Assembly (NCBI RefSeq): GCF_000297055.2
Contig: NC_022357.1
Span: 1 to 64,000 of the forward strand
DNA length: 64,000 nt
Direction: 5' to 3'
DNA from: Sulfuricella denitrificans skB26
GTDB lineage: Bacteria > Pseudomonadota > Gammaproteobacteria > Burkholderiales > Sulfuricellaceae
This document shows, piece after piece, positions 30,115 through 39,395 of the stretch; positions within the stretch are counted from its first letter, which is position 1; each line of letters begins with the position of its first letter. Both the position numbers and the translations under genes were made by a program. The notes beneath the pieces were generated by a model. The model was not told the origin of the DNA and made no database searches. It was given only the letters and a program-made list of their open reading frames with translations.

Positions 30115-30570
30115 ATGGCGGATGCAGTCCCGTGGAAAAAAGAATACAGCGTCAACGATCCGGAACTCGATGAGCAACATAAGCTCCTGATCCAGATGAT
30201 TAATGACCTGCATGGGGTCATCGTCAAGAAACACGACCCGGGCACGGTATGCGAAGTGCTGGCGAGGTTGATCCACTACACCCGCACGCATTTTGAGGAG
30301 GAAGAAGCCTTGATGCGGAACTCCGATTTCCCGGGGTATGAGGCGCACAAAGCGAGGCACGAGCAGTTTATCAACGAAGTGGAAGCGCTTAAGCGGCGCG
30401 CTAAAATGAGCCACGGCAGCGAGCAGCTGGTTGGCATGGAAATGCTGTTCAAGCTGAAGGACTGGCTGGTCGATCACATCGTTGTCATGGACATGGATTA
30501 TTCACGTCATGTGCAGAGTCGGAGTGCGGTTCGGGGTACGGTCAAGAGTTGGCTCGGAAAGTTCGGGTAG
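30115..30570 (+). CDS. Bacteriohemerythrin
   Basis: A 151-residue four-helix oxygen-binding protein with a non-haem di-iron site. The ligand set is complete: His22 (DEQHKLL), His59 and Glu63 (HFEEEE), His78 and His82 (HKARHEQF), His121 and Asp126 (DHIVVMDMDY). There is no signal peptide, so it is cytosolic. Such proteins store or sense O2, or deliver it to oxidases, and are common in microaerophilic betaproteobacteria. It is a single-gene unit with its own 214-base upstream region. Confidence 0.93.
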   Translation: MADAVPWKKEYSVNDPELDEQHKLLIQMINDLHGVIVKKHDPGTVCEVLARLIHYTRTHFEEEEALMRNSDFPGYEAHKARHEQFINEVEALKRRAKMSHGSEQLVGMEMLFKLKDWLVDHIVVMDMDYSRHVQSRSAVRGTVKSWLGKFG

Positions 30571-30786
30571 TACGCTGGACCTCGCTCTAGAACAGGCTTA
30601 GCGCACTACACTGCCGAAAAAACAGCCGTTCTGGGGTCTGGCTGCCCCGGCTGCCGCAGTCCTGACTTGCGCGAAGTGCCTGCTCGGGCTGGTTCTGACC
30701 AACTTTATCGCCCCTTCTTCAACCTCACTTTTAGCGGGACAATAATCCTAAAACAGGGAGTTGTTGCATAGTCGTAACCCCGTGGG

Positions 30787-32169
30787 CTATTCAAAGTCGT
30801 CCGCGGTGCTGGCGCCTTTTTTCTCGCGGAAAAGCTGCTCCATCTCTTCTTCAAAGAAAAACTTTTCCTCACCGAAAGCGGGCTTGAGGTCATCCAGCCA
30901 GGTTGCTTTGTCGTCGTAGGCGGCAAAGAAAGGTCGCTGAACCCAGTCCGGATCGCGTCCCTGCAGGAAGCGCAACGTGAAAATTTTCTCCCCTTTCGCT
31001 TCGGATACGCCAAGCAGCTGGACCTTGCCCGGGTTGGCGGACATGCTGGGGCCTCGCACCGTGCGGCACAGCCCGCTGACCTGTTGGTAGGCCTCGCGAA
31101 AAATCTGCCAGGCCCGTTCCAGCGGCACCGAGAAATAATGCTGCGCGCCGGTATCCCGTGCCACGAACATGTAATACGGGATGCAGCCCAGATCGACCTG
31201 CGCGTTCCACATTCTGGCCCATGTCGCGGGGTCGTCATTGATGTGGCGCAGCACGGGCGACTGGGTGCGAATCTCCGCTCCGGTTTCCCGTATGCGCCGG
31301 ATGGCTTCACGCACTACCTCGGGTTCCAGCTCGCGCGGATGGTTGAAGTGGGCCATGAGCGCCAAGTGCAGGCCTGAGCCGCTTACTTTGCGGAACAGGT
31401 CGAGCAGGTCTTCGGTGTCGTCATCGCTGACGAACTTGTAAGGCCAGTAGCCGAGTGCCTTGGTGCCGATGCGGATGCGGCGCAGATTTGGCAGATTCGC
31501 CTGGATCAGCGGCTCCAGGTAGGAGGCCAGGTTTTTTGCCGACATGATCATCGGGTCGCCGCCGGTGAACAACACATCCGTCACTTCGGGGTGTTCGCGA
31601 AGGTAGGCGATCAGCAGGTCGATTTCCCGGCTGGCGAACTTGAAATCCGACATGCCGACGAACTGCGGCCAGCGGAAGCAGAAGGTGCAGTAGGCGTGGC
31701 AGGTCTGGCCCTGGCTGGGGAAAAACAATACTGTCTGCCGGTACTTGTGCTGCATGCCGTGCAGCCGCTCCCCGTTCAGTACCGGTACATTATGGTCGAT
31801 CTGCCCAGCCGGGTGGGGGTTGAGCTGCATGCGGATGCGGTTGGCTGCCTCGCGGATGATCGTCTTGTCCGCGCCCTGCTTCAGCAGCGCGGCGATTTCG
31901 TCGTAGTGTTCCGGCAGCAGCATGTCGCGTTGGGGGAAGGTGAGCACAAAGATCGGGTCGTTGGGAATGTTGTCCCAGTCGATCAGCTGCTCGACGACAA
32001 AGTTGTTGGCCTTGAAAGGGAGGACGCTTCCAACCACCTCGATGTCGAATTTCTGTTGCTCAGACAGGCGTGACATTTGCGGAATATCGCGGAAATTGTT
32101 CAGCAGATAGGATTTGTATTGCGGTTTCTGAAGCGTGGGGGCTGGAACATTGGCATTGGGCGCCTGCAT
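30787..32169 (-). CDS. KamA family radical SAM protein (lysine 2,3-aminomutase-like)
   Basis: A 460-residue radical SAM enzyme of the KamA family. The [4Fe-4S] motif is C-x3-C-x2-C at Cys157, Cys161 and Cys164 (CHAYCTFCFRW). The LFTGGDPMIM motif follows, and a late GPSMSANPGK segment probably carries the PLP lysine. Known relatives migrate amino groups on lysine or glutamate. It is longer than EpmB, and EF-P here has Arg32 with EarP, so an EF-P lysylation role is unlikely. I start at the ATG at 32169 (MQAPNANVPA), preceded by GGAGA; upstream frame to 32256 is probably leader. It is divergent from an aminotransferase gene. Confidence 0.88.
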   Translation of the reverse strand: MQAPNANVPAPTLQKPQYKSYLLNNFRDIPQMSRLSEQQKFDIEVVGSVLPFKANNFVVEQLIDWDNIPNDPIFVLTFPQRDMLLPEHYDEIAALLKQGADKTIIREAANRIRMQLNPHPAGQIDHNVPVLNGERLHGMQHKYRQTVLFFPSQGQTCHAYCTFCFRWPQFVGMSDFKFASREIDLLIAYLREHPEVTDVLFTGGDPMIMSAKNLASYLEPLIQANLPNLRRIRIGTKALGYWPYKFVSDDDTEDLLDLFRKVSGSGLHLALMAHFNHPRELEPEVVREAIRRIRETGAEIRTQSPVLRHINDDPATWARMWNAQVDLGCIPYYMFVARDTGAQHYFSVPLERAWQIFREAYQQVSGLCRTVRGPSMSANPGKVQLLGVSEAKGEKIFTLRFLQGRDPDWVQRPFFAAYDDKATWLDDLKPAFGEEKFFFEEEMEQLFREKKGASTADDFE

Positions 32170-32366
32170 GGTTTTGTCTCCTGTTGCCTGATGCGCAGAG
32201 TGGCGGCACATGTAAAAATATGTATTGCACAAAACAATATTGTACGATAATACCATGCTAGGCGAGCTGATGCCGCCTATCTGCCGTAACCCATTGTTTT
32301 TTGTAAAACAGTTTGCGTGTGTCTGCCCCGTGCGGTGGACTTCATTATCTATACTCGGAGCTGATC
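32170..32366. promoter_or_regulatory. Shared AT-rich divergent promoter region, kamA-like / aminotransferase
   Basis: This 197-base divergent region contains an AT-rich core at about 32214-32255. It includes the perfect palindrome ACAATATTGT (32234-32243), flanked nearly symmetrically by GTATT (32222-32226) and AATAC (32249-32253), a candidate operator serving both genes. A second AT-rich patch lies at 32294-32312. No specific regulator can be named. Confidence 0.4.
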
Positions 32367-33680
32367 ATGACGCGACGCAAAACCGCTTTGCCTGATGTCC
32401 ACCTCAATCTGAACGTACGTGGACTGAAACAGTCCGCGACCCTATCCATCAATGAGCGCAGTGCTCAACTGCAGCAGGAAGGGCGTCAGATATTCCGCCT
32501 TGGTCTGGGCCAGTCGCCCTTTCCGGTGCCACAACCGGTGGTAGACGAGCTCAAGGCCAATGCTCACCAGAAAGACTATCAGCCGGTGCGGGGGCTATAT
32601 GTGTTGCGTGAAGCGGTGGCGGCCTACCACCGGCGCATGCATGGTATCGACCGTTCCGCGGCGGATGTCCTGATCGGTCCCGGCTCCAAGGAGCTGATGT
32701 TTATCCTGCAACTGGTTTACTACGGCGACCTGGTAATACCCACGCCCAGCTGGGTGTCTTATGCGCCCCAGGCACAGATCGTCGGGCGCCAGATCCGCTG
32801 GGTGCCGACTGGCCTGGAGAACGATTGGCGCCTGATGCCCGAGGAACTGGACCGGATCTGCCGGGAGGACTCGAGCCGGCCTCGCATCGTGATTCTTAAT
32901 TATCCGTCCAACCCTACCGGCGACAGCTATACCCTGGACGAGCTCAAAGCGCTGGCCAAGGTGGCCAGGCGTTACAAGGTGATCCTGCTTTCGGACGAGA
33001 TCTATGGCGAACTCCATTATCGCGGCCAGCATGTCTCGATTGCCCGCTTCTACCCAGAGGGTACGATCATCAGCGGCGGCCTGAGCAAATGGTGTGGCGC
33101 CGGTGGCTGGCGGCTCGGCACCTTCACCTTTCCGCATTCCCTGCGCTGGCTACTGGACGCCATGGCGGTTGTGGCGAGCGAAACCTTTACTTCAACCAGC
33201 GCCCCGATTCAGTACGCAGCAGTGCGTGCTTTTCAGGGCGGCATGGAGATGGAGCAGTACCTTAATCAGTCGCGCCGGATTCTGCGTCATCTCGGGCGGC
33301 ATATCTGGAAACGGCTTAAGGCTGTGGGGGCGATCGTCTCCGAGCCGGTCGGAGGCTTTTACCTGTTTCCGGATTTTGGCCCTCTGCGCGAGGTGTTGGC
33401 AGCGCGCGGGATCAACGACAGCGTGACACTGTGTGAAAGACTGCTGGAGGAAACCGGGGTGGCGACCTTGCCGGGCGTCGAGTTTGGTCGGCCGCGAGAA
33501 GAATTGACCCTGCGCCTGGCCTATGTTGATTTTGATGGCGCCCGGACGCTGGTCGCAGCGCAACAGATACCGCCGGACAGGGAGCTAGACCAGGATTTTC
33601 TGGAGCATTACTGCCCCAATGTCGTTAATGCGATCAGCGCGATGTGCCTATGGTTAAGAGAGCCAGCCAAAGATGTCTGA
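32367..33680 (+). CDS. Pyridoxal-phosphate aminotransferase, class I/II
   Basis: A 437-residue fold-type I PLP enzyme. The cofactor features are visible: NYPSNPTGDSYTLDEL, the SDEIYGELHY strand, and SGGLSKWCGAGGWRLG with the Schiff-base lysine. The N-terminal LNVRGLKQSATLSINERSAQ resembles aspartate/aromatic-type aminotransferases, but the substrate is not clear. I start at the ATG at 32367 (MTRRKTALPD), preceded by CGGAGCTGATC; the frame extends upstream to 32313. It is divergent from the KamA-like gene, which suggests a joint role in an amino acid pathway (inference). It converges on the vanZ-like gene. Confidence 0.87.
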   Translation: MTRRKTALPDVHLNLNVRGLKQSATLSINERSAQLQQEGRQIFRLGLGQSPFPVPQPVVDELKANAHQKDYQPVRGLYVLREAVAAYHRRMHGIDRSAADVLIGPGSKELMFILQLVYYGDLVIPTPSWVSYAPQAQIVGRQIRWVPTGLENDWRLMPEELDRICREDSSRPRIVILNYPSNPTGDSYTLDELKALAKVARRYKVILLSDEIYGELHYRGQHVSIARFYPEGTIISGGLSKWCGAGGWRLGTFTFPHSLRWLLDAMAVVASETFTSTSAPIQYAAVRAFQGGMEMEQYLNQSRRILRHLGRHIWKRLKAVGAIVSEPVGGFYLFPDFGPLREVLAARGINDSVTLCERLLEETGVATLPGVEFGRPREELTLRLAYVDFDGARTLVAAQQIPPDRELDQDFLEHYCPNVVNAISAMCLWLREPAKDV

Positions 33681-33699
33681 AAATTTAGCGGAAAGGAAG

Positions 33700-34089
33700 T
33701 CAGCATTTGGAAAGGTGTTTCTTAGCCCAGGACAGCAGACTGGGCAGGCGCGGTGGTGCAGCTATCCAGCCGAGGCAGGCGCCAATCGCGTCCGCAACCA
33801 TGTCGGCGACTTCGAACGAGCGGTAGTCGGTTGTACCCTGAGCGTATTCCATGGCGATTCCCAGCCCCACCATGCCGATAACTAGCCCAATTCTTTGGCG
33901 TAGCCCGGTATAGAGCTGCGCGAACCACAAGGTTACCAGGCCATAGGCGGCGAAATGACCAAGCTTGTCTCCGTTATCAATGTTAATTTGTGGTGGTGAA
34001 GGGGTCAGCGAGAGGTAGATGATGAGACCGACCCCGAACCATCCTGCCGCACGCCAGTAGTGAGTGATTTTTGTCGGGTTCAAACGCAT
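33700..34089 (-). CDS. VanZ family protein
   Basis: A 129-residue membrane protein with about four hydrophobic spans. Motifs GDKLGHFAAYGLVTLWF and GIAMEYAQGTTDYRSFEVADMVADAIGACLG match the VanZ-like family, named for teicoplanin resistance in enterococci but widespread in gram-negatives with unknown function. Its start overlaps the 3' end of the DUF2189 gene by 10 bases, indicating co-translation. Confidence 0.88.
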   Translation of the reverse strand: MRLNPTKITHYWRAAGWFGVGLIIYLSLTPSPPQINIDNGDKLGHFAAYGLVTLWFAQLYTGLRQRIGLVIGMVGLGIAMEYAQGTTDYRSFEVADMVADAIGACLGWIAAPPRLPSLLSWAKKHLSKC

Positions 34090-34832
34090 ACATCCCGGAA
34101 AGCCCGTTCGCTGGCATAAGCCAGGACCGGAAACACCATTACGAACAGGGGCATGAACAGCAGGATGGTGCCGGCGATACTGACCGACAATATGATTCCC
34201 CAGGTAATCATCACTCCAAAATTTCCGAAAACCGCGCGTACGCTGGTTCCTACGGAATTTGTCAGTCCTATGTGGCGGCTGACGATCAGCGGGACGGAAA
34301 ACGCGGAAATGGCAAAAATCATGAAGGCCAATACCGATCCGGTGAGCGAACAGAACAGCACAAAAGACAGCAGTTTACTGCCCTCCCCGATTCCGGAAAT
34401 CAATTCCAGCGATCCGAGCAGGGGCGCGGTTCCGAAATACAGGCTGTAGACGATGGCGGCATCGGTCAGCCAGACCAGGAACAGGAAGGCACAGATGACG
34501 GAGATGACCCACAGCCCCGCCGGACCATGCCGGAAGCCGCGGAAAAAATCGATAAAGCGCACCGGTTTTTGCTGTGTGCGCAGGGCGGCCACATGAAAGA
34601 ACCCTGCCAGGAAGGCCGGACCGACCAGCATGAAGCCGCCCGCCAACGGAAAGGCCATCGGTGCGATGTCCAGTTTTACCGCGCCGATTAGCAGGATGGC
34701 TCCGATTACCGCAAAGATGCCGGCGTAGGCAATGCTGGCATTTTGAGTTTGGCGGAACATCCGCCAGCCATGGGAGATCCAGCTTCGGATATGGGGAAAT
34801 GTAACCTTGCGATAATTACGCGCTTGTTCCAC
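34080..34832 (-). CDS. DUF2189 integral membrane protein
   Basis: A 250-residue protein with about six membrane spans. The pattern VTFPHIRSWISHGWRMF, followed by DFFRGFRHGPAGLWVIS and VSRHIGLTNSVGTSVRAVFGN, fits the DUF2189 family of integral membrane proteins of unknown function found in proteobacteria. It is encoded 3 bases after lgt and overlaps the vanZ-like gene, so lgt–DUF2189–vanZ look like one transcription unit. Confidence 0.82.
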   Translation of the reverse strand: MEQARNYRKVTFPHIRSWISHGWRMFRQTQNASIAYAGIFAVIGAILLIGAVKLDIAPMAFPLAGGFMLVGPAFLAGFFHVAALRTQQKPVRFIDFFRGFRHGPAGLWVISVICAFLFLVWLTDAAIVYSLYFGTAPLLGSLELISGIGEGSKLLSFVLFCSLTGSVLAFMIFAISAFSVPLIVSRHIGLTNSVGTSVRAVFGNFGVMITWGIILSVSIAGTILLFMPLFVMVFPVLAYASERAFRDVCV

Positions 34833-34835
34833 GAC

Positions 34836-35618
34836 TCAAGTGCCTTTTCGGTATGCCCATCGCAGCATGGCTATGCCTGCCACGACCATCGGAAGGGAAA
34901 GCCACTGCCCCATGCTGAGGTTGAGAGCCAGCAGCCCAAGAAAGCTGTCCGGCTCGCGTGTGTATTCAACCAGGAAGCGGAAGCTGCCATAGCCGATCAG
35001 GAACAGGCCGGATACTGCGCCGGTCGGACGCGGCTTGCTTGAGAATAGCCAGAGCAGGGCGAATAGCGCCAGACCTTCAAGCGCAAACTGGTAAAGTTGC
35101 GACGGATGGCGTGCCACGCTGTCAATTTGCGGAAACACCACGGCCCAGGGGACATCGCTGGGGCGGCCCCACAGTTCGCCGTTGATGAAATTGCCGAGGC
35201 GCCCGGCGGCCAAGCCGAGCGGCACCAGGGGGGCGATGAAATCGGTGATGGCGAGCCAGCTTTTCCCGGCCTTGCGGGCGAATAGCCACATTGCTACAAG
35301 TACGCCGAGAAAACCGCCATGGAATGCCATGCCGCCCTGCCAGACAGAAAAAATTTCGAGCGGATGGGCAAGGAAATGGGCTGGCTGATAAAACAGCACA
35401 TAACCCAGTCTGCCGCCCAGCACGACGCCCAGGACGCCGTAGAACAGCAGGTCGTCAAGTTGCCGGACATCCCAGCCAGGTTGCGGGCCGTTCTTGACGC
35501 GCTGCCGCCCGAGCAGCAGAAACAGGCCGAAAGCCAGCAAATACATCAGGCCGTACCAGCGGATGGCGAGCGGGCCGAGATGGAGGGCGACGGGATCGAA
35601 TTGCGGATGGATCAGCAT
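34836..35618 (-). CDS. lgt: Prolipoprotein diacylglyceryl transferase
   Basis: Inner-membrane enzyme that adds diacylglycerol to the lipobox cysteine of prolipoproteins, the first step of lipoprotein maturation. Motifs: [25 protein letters not shown] (conserved His) and the Lgt signature [15 protein letters not shown]. With 260 residues and seven predicted spans it is standard. It is divergent from ilvD, with a 75-base gap for both promoters. Confidence 0.96.
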   Translation of the reverse strand: MLIHPQFDPVALHLGPLAIRWYGLMYLLAFGLFLLLGRQRVKNGPQPGWDVRQLDDLLFYGVLGVVLGGRLGYVLFYQPAHFLAHPLEIFSVWQGGMAFHGGFLGVLVAMWLFARKAGKSWLAITDFIAPLVPLGLAAGRLGNFINGELWGRPSDVPWAVVFPQIDSVARHPSQLYQFALEGLALFALLWLFSSKPRPTGAVSGLFLIGYGSFRFLVEYTREPDSFLGLLALNLSMGQWLSLPMVVAGIAMLRWAYRKGT

Positions 35619-35693
35619 TGAGGCGGCAAGGAATTCGGTTAAAATGCAGATTATACGTTAATCTTAATGTTTTCCTGCTAGCAAGGATCGACC

Positions 35694-37547
35694 ATGCCCG
35701 CTTACCGTTCCAAGACCTCCACCCACGGCCGCAATATGGCTGGCGCGCGCGCCCTGTGGCGCGCCACAGGCATGACCGATGGCGACTTTGGCAAACCCAT
35801 AATCGCTATCGCCAATTCCTTTACCCAGTTCGTGCCGGGCCACGTCCACCTCAAGGACATGGGGCAGCTGGTGGCGCGCGAGATCGAGGCTGCCGGCGGC
35901 GTGGCCAAGGAATTTAATACTATCGCGGTGGACGACGGCATCGCCATGGGCCATGCCGGTATGCTCTACAGCCTGCCCTCGCGCGAACTCATCGCCGACA
36001 GCGTCGAATACATGGTCAACGCCCACTGCGCCGATGCCCTGATCTGCATTTCCAACTGCGACAAGATCACCCCCGGAATGCTGATGGCGTCCCTGCGCCT
36101 CAACATCCCGACGATCTTCGTTTCCGGCGGGCCGATGGAGGCGGGTAAGGCGGTCATTCAGGGCAAGACGCTGCACCTGGATCTGGTGGATGCCATGGTG
36201 GCGGCGGTGGATCCCCAGTTTACCGACGCCGAAACCCTGAGTATGGAGCGCTCCGCCTGCCCCACCTGCGGTTCCTGTTCCGGCATGTTCACCGCCAACT
36301 CGATGAACTGCCTGGTCGAGGCGCTTGGCCTGGGCTTGCCGGGTAACGGTTCGCTGTTGGCGACCCATGCAGACAGGAAACGCCTGTTCCTCGAAGCGGG
36401 CAGGCTGATTGTGGCGCTCGCCAAGAGTCACTACGAGCGCGATGACATGTCCGTGCTGCCACGGTCGATTGCCAGTTTCAAAGCTTTCGAGAATGCCGTC
36501 GCGCTTGATATCGCCATGGGCGGTTCCACCAACACCGTTTTGCACCTGCTGGCAGCAGCCCATGAGGCGGGCGTGGATTTCACCATGAAGGATATCGACC
36601 GCATGTCGCGCAAGGTGCCTCATCTATGCAAAGTGGCGCCCAGCATCCAGACCTACCACATGGAAGACGTGCATCGCGCCGGCGGAATCATGTCCATTCT
36701 GGGCGAACTCAACCGCGCCGGGCTGCTGCATAGCGATCTGCCGACCATCCACAGCCCGTCCATGGGGCAGGCGCTGGAACACTGGGACGTAACGCTTACC
36801 CACGACGAAAAAGTAAAAACCTTTTATCGCGCTGCGCCTGGCGGCGTACCGAGCCAGACCGCATTTAGCCAGGACAGGCGTTATCCGGATCTCGACATCG
36901 ACCGCGTCGGCGGCTGCATTCGCGACAAGGCCCATGCCTATTCCCAGGACGGTGGCCTGGCCGTGCTCTATGGCAACATCGCCGAGGACGGCTGCATCGT
37001 CAAAACCGCCGGGGTGGACGAAAGCATCCTCAAATTCAATGGTCGCGCCCGTATTTTCGAGAGCCAGGATGATGCCGTGGAGGGCATTCTCGCCGACAAG
37101 ATCGTCGCCGGCGACGTGGTGATAATCCGCTACGAAGGACCCAAGGGTGGCCCCGGCATGCAGGAAATGCTGTACCCCACCAGCTACCTGAAATCGAAAG
37201 GGTTAGGCAAAGCCTGCGCCCTGCTCACCGATGGGCGCTTCTCCGGCGGCACCTCGGGCCTGTCTATCGGCCACGCTTCGCCGGAAGCGGCAGAAGGTGG
37301 CGCTATCGGCCTGATCGAGGAAGGCGACATTATCGAGATCGACATTCCCAATCGCAGCATTAATCTGAAGGTGACGTGGGAAGAGCTTTCTCATCGCCGT
37401 GCGCTGATGGAAGAAAAAGGCGCCAAGGCATGGCAGCCGGAAAGCCGTAACCGGATCGTTTCGGCGGCCTTGCGAGCCTACGCGGCGATGACCACCAGCG
37501 CGGCCAAAGGTGCTGTGCGCGATGTGTCGCAGGTGGAACGCCGCTAG
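35694..37547 (+). CDS. ilvD: Dihydroxy-acid dehydratase
   Basis: Iron-sulfur dehydratase of isoleucine and valine synthesis, turning 2,3-dihydroxy acids into 2-keto acids. Conserved segments include [32 protein letters not shown] and [18 protein letters not shown], with the cluster cysteines, and [22 protein letters not shown] near the C-terminus. The 617-residue length equals the E. coli enzyme class. The last base of its TAG stop is the first base of the GTG start of the next gene. Confidence 0.97.
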   Translation: MPAYRSKTSTHGRNMAGARALWRATGMTDGDFGKPIIAIANSFTQFVPGHVHLKDMGQLVAREIEAAGGVAKEFNTIAVDDGIAMGHAGMLYSLPSRELIADSVEYMVNAHCADALICISNCDKITPGMLMASLRLNIPTIFVSGGPMEAGKAVIQGKTLHLDLVDAMVAAVDPQFTDAETLSMERSACPTCGSCSGMFTANSMNCLVEALGLGLPGNGSLLATHADRKRLFLEAGRLIVALAKSHYERDDMSVLPRSIASFKAFENAVALDIAMGGSTNTVLHLLAAAHEAGVDFTMKDIDRMSRKVPHLCKVAPSIQTYHMEDVHRAGGIMSILGELNRAGLLHSDLPTIHSPSMGQALEHWDVTLTHDEKVKTFYRAAPGGVPSQTAFSQDRRYPDLDIDRVGGCIRDKAHAYSQDGGLAVLYGNIAEDGCIVKTAGVDESILKFNGRARIFESQDDAVEGILADKIVAGDVVIIRYEGPKGGPGMQEMLYPTSYLKSKGLGKACALLTDGRFSGGTSGLSIGHASPEAAEGGAIGLIEEGDIIEIDIPNRSINLKVTWEELSHRRALMEEKGAKAWQPESRNRIVSAALRAYAAMTTSAAKGAVRDVSQVERR

Positions 37548-39334
37548 TGACCGATAAGGGCGCCCCCAAGTTGACCGACCACAAGCTCGGCTTGCGCGAG
37601 TTGGTCGATGCGTTGATCGCAGACGGCTTGATTGAAGAAGCGGATGCCGCTAACTTGTTGTTGCCGGCACGAAGCGCTCGTGGGGAAGTTCATCCACTGG
37701 TGCAAATTGCCGAGCAGAAATGGAAATCGGCCAAGCCCCCGCACAAGCTGCTTAGCCTCGAGGTCTTGACCGAGTGGCTGGCGGACTGGGTCAAGCTGCC
37801 CTATTACCACATCGACCCGCTGAAGATAAATGTGACCGCCGTCACCAACATCATGTCGGATACGTATGCGGCGCGCTTTCGCATCCTGCCGGTCGAAGTC
37901 ACCGCGCGAGAGGTGGTGGTTGCCACGGCCGAGCCTTTCCTGAAAGAATGGGAAAAGGAGTTGATGCCGATTTTGCGCCTCGACATCAAACGTGTCGTCG
38001 CCAACCCCCTGGATATCCAGCGCTATCTTGTCGAGTTCTATAATCTGGCGCGTTCGGTCAAGAAAGCCTCGCAATCGCAGAGTTCGGCTTTCGGCGGGGG
38101 TCTTTCCAACTTCGAGCAGCTGGTGGACATGGGGCGCACCGGCAACCTCGATGCCAATGACCAGCATGTCGTCCATATCGTCGACTGGTTGTTGCAATAC
38201 GCCTTCGATCAGCGCGCTTCCGACATCCATCTCGAGCCGCGGCGTGACTTCGGCGACGTGCGCTTCCGCATTGACGGCGTAATGCACCACGTTTACCAGA
38301 TTCCGCTCGCGGTGATGGGTGCGGTGACCAGCCGCCTCAAGGGCCTCGGGCGGATGGACATCGTCGAGAAGCGCCGTCCCCTGGATGGCCGTATCAAGAC
38401 GCGCTCCCCCGACGGCAACGAAATCGAACTACGCCTCTCCACCATGCCGACCGCCTTCGGCGAGAAGATGGTAATGCGCATCTTCAATCCCGACGTGATC
38501 ACGCAGAGCTTCAGGGAAATGGGCTTCTCCGATGAGGACGTGGCGCGCTGGACCCAGATGACCAGCCAATCCAACGGCATCATTCTGGTTACCGGACCGA
38601 CCGGCTCGGGCAAGACCACCACGCTGTACTCCGCACTGCGCCAGCTCGCTGTGCCGGAAGTGAACGTCTGCACTATCGAAGACCCGATCGAGATGATTGC
38701 ACCTCAGCTCAACCAGATGCAGGTGCAACACAATATCGGCCTGGATTTTGCCAGCGGTGTTCGCACACTGATGCGGCAGGACCCGGATATCATCATGGTG
38801 GGTGAGATCCGTGACCTGGAAACTGCGGAAATGGCAATCCAGGCGGCGCTGACCGGGCATCTGGTGCTGTCCACCCTGCACACCAACGACGCGCCCTCGG
38901 CGATTTCCCGCCTGCTCGATCTGGGTGTCCCGCCCTATCTGCTCAACGCGACCCTGCTCGGGGTGATGGCGCAACGCCTGGTGCGTACCCTGTGTCCACA
39001 CTGCAAGGAGCGCGAAGCACTCGACGGCGAAGTCTGGGAATCTATGGTCAAACCATGGAAAGCCGCCGCGCCGGCGACGGCCTGCGCGCCGAAAGGCTGC
39101 CTGGAATGCCGCATGACCGGCTATCTCGGGCGCATTGGTTTGTATGAGATGCTGATCATGTCACCTGGCCTGCGCAAGCTGATCAAGCCGGCCTGCGATG
39201 TCGCCGCCCTGCGCGAGCAGGCCTACAAGGAAGGCATGAAGCCGCTCAGGATCAGCGGCGCTCAGAAGGTTGCGAGCGGACTCACCACCATAGAGGAAGT
39301 TTTGAAAGTCGCCCCGCCGCCCTACGGCATCTAA
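37547..39334 (+). CDS. GspE/PulE-type secretion or pilus ATPase
   Basis: A 595-residue hexameric traffic ATPase of the type II secretion/type IV pilus family. An N-terminal GspE-like domain (about 1-160) precedes the ATPase core with Walker A GPTGSGKTTTLYSAL (near 350), the Asp box MRQDPDIIMVGEIRD, Walker B, and the His box LVLSTLHTNDAPSAISRLLDLG. A four-cysteine zinc site follows (CPHC, then CLEC), before GYLGRIGLYEMLI. The start is GTG at 37547, overlapping the ilvD stop by one base. No other pilus or T2SS gene is nearby, so whether it is PilB-, GspE- or MSHA-type is open. Confidence 0.88.
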   Translation: MTDKGAPKLTDHKLGLRELVDALIADGLIEEADAANLLLPARSARGEVHPLVQIAEQKWKSAKPPHKLLSLEVLTEWLADWVKLPYYHIDPLKINVTAVTNIMSDTYAARFRILPVEVTAREVVVATAEPFLKEWEKELMPILRLDIKRVVANPLDIQRYLVEFYNLARSVKKASQSQSSAFGGGLSNFEQLVDMGRTGNLDANDQHVVHIVDWLLQYAFDQRASDIHLEPRRDFGDVRFRIDGVMHHVYQIPLAVMGAVTSRLKGLGRMDIVEKRRPLDGRIKTRSPDGNEIELRLSTMPTAFGEKMVMRIFNPDVITQSFREMGFSDEDVARWTQMTSQSNGIILVTGPTGSGKTTTLYSALRQLAVPEVNVCTIEDPIEMIAPQLNQMQVQHNIGLDFASGVRTLMRQDPDIIMVGEIRDLETAEMAIQAALTGHLVLSTLHTNDAPSAISRLLDLGVPPYLLNATLLGVMAQRLVRTLCPHCKEREALDGEVWESMVKPWKAAAPATACAPKGCLECRMTGYLGRIGLYEMLIMSPGLRKLIKPACDVAALREQAYKEGMKPLRISGAQKVASGLTTIEEVLKVAPPPYGI

Positions 39335-39395
39335 TTGTTGACCAAAATAGTCGGTCTTTATGGTATCCTGATTATCGCCTTTTCAGGAGATCGTC

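Noticed and set aside
30787-32169. EpmB (EF-P lysyl-lysine 2,3-aminomutase)
   Set aside because: The protein is about 120 residues longer than EpmB, and EF-P here has Arg32 with EarP rather than the modified lysine.
37547-39334. Type II secretion operon
   Set aside because: Only the ATPase is present; no GspC-O or Pil genes lie on either side.
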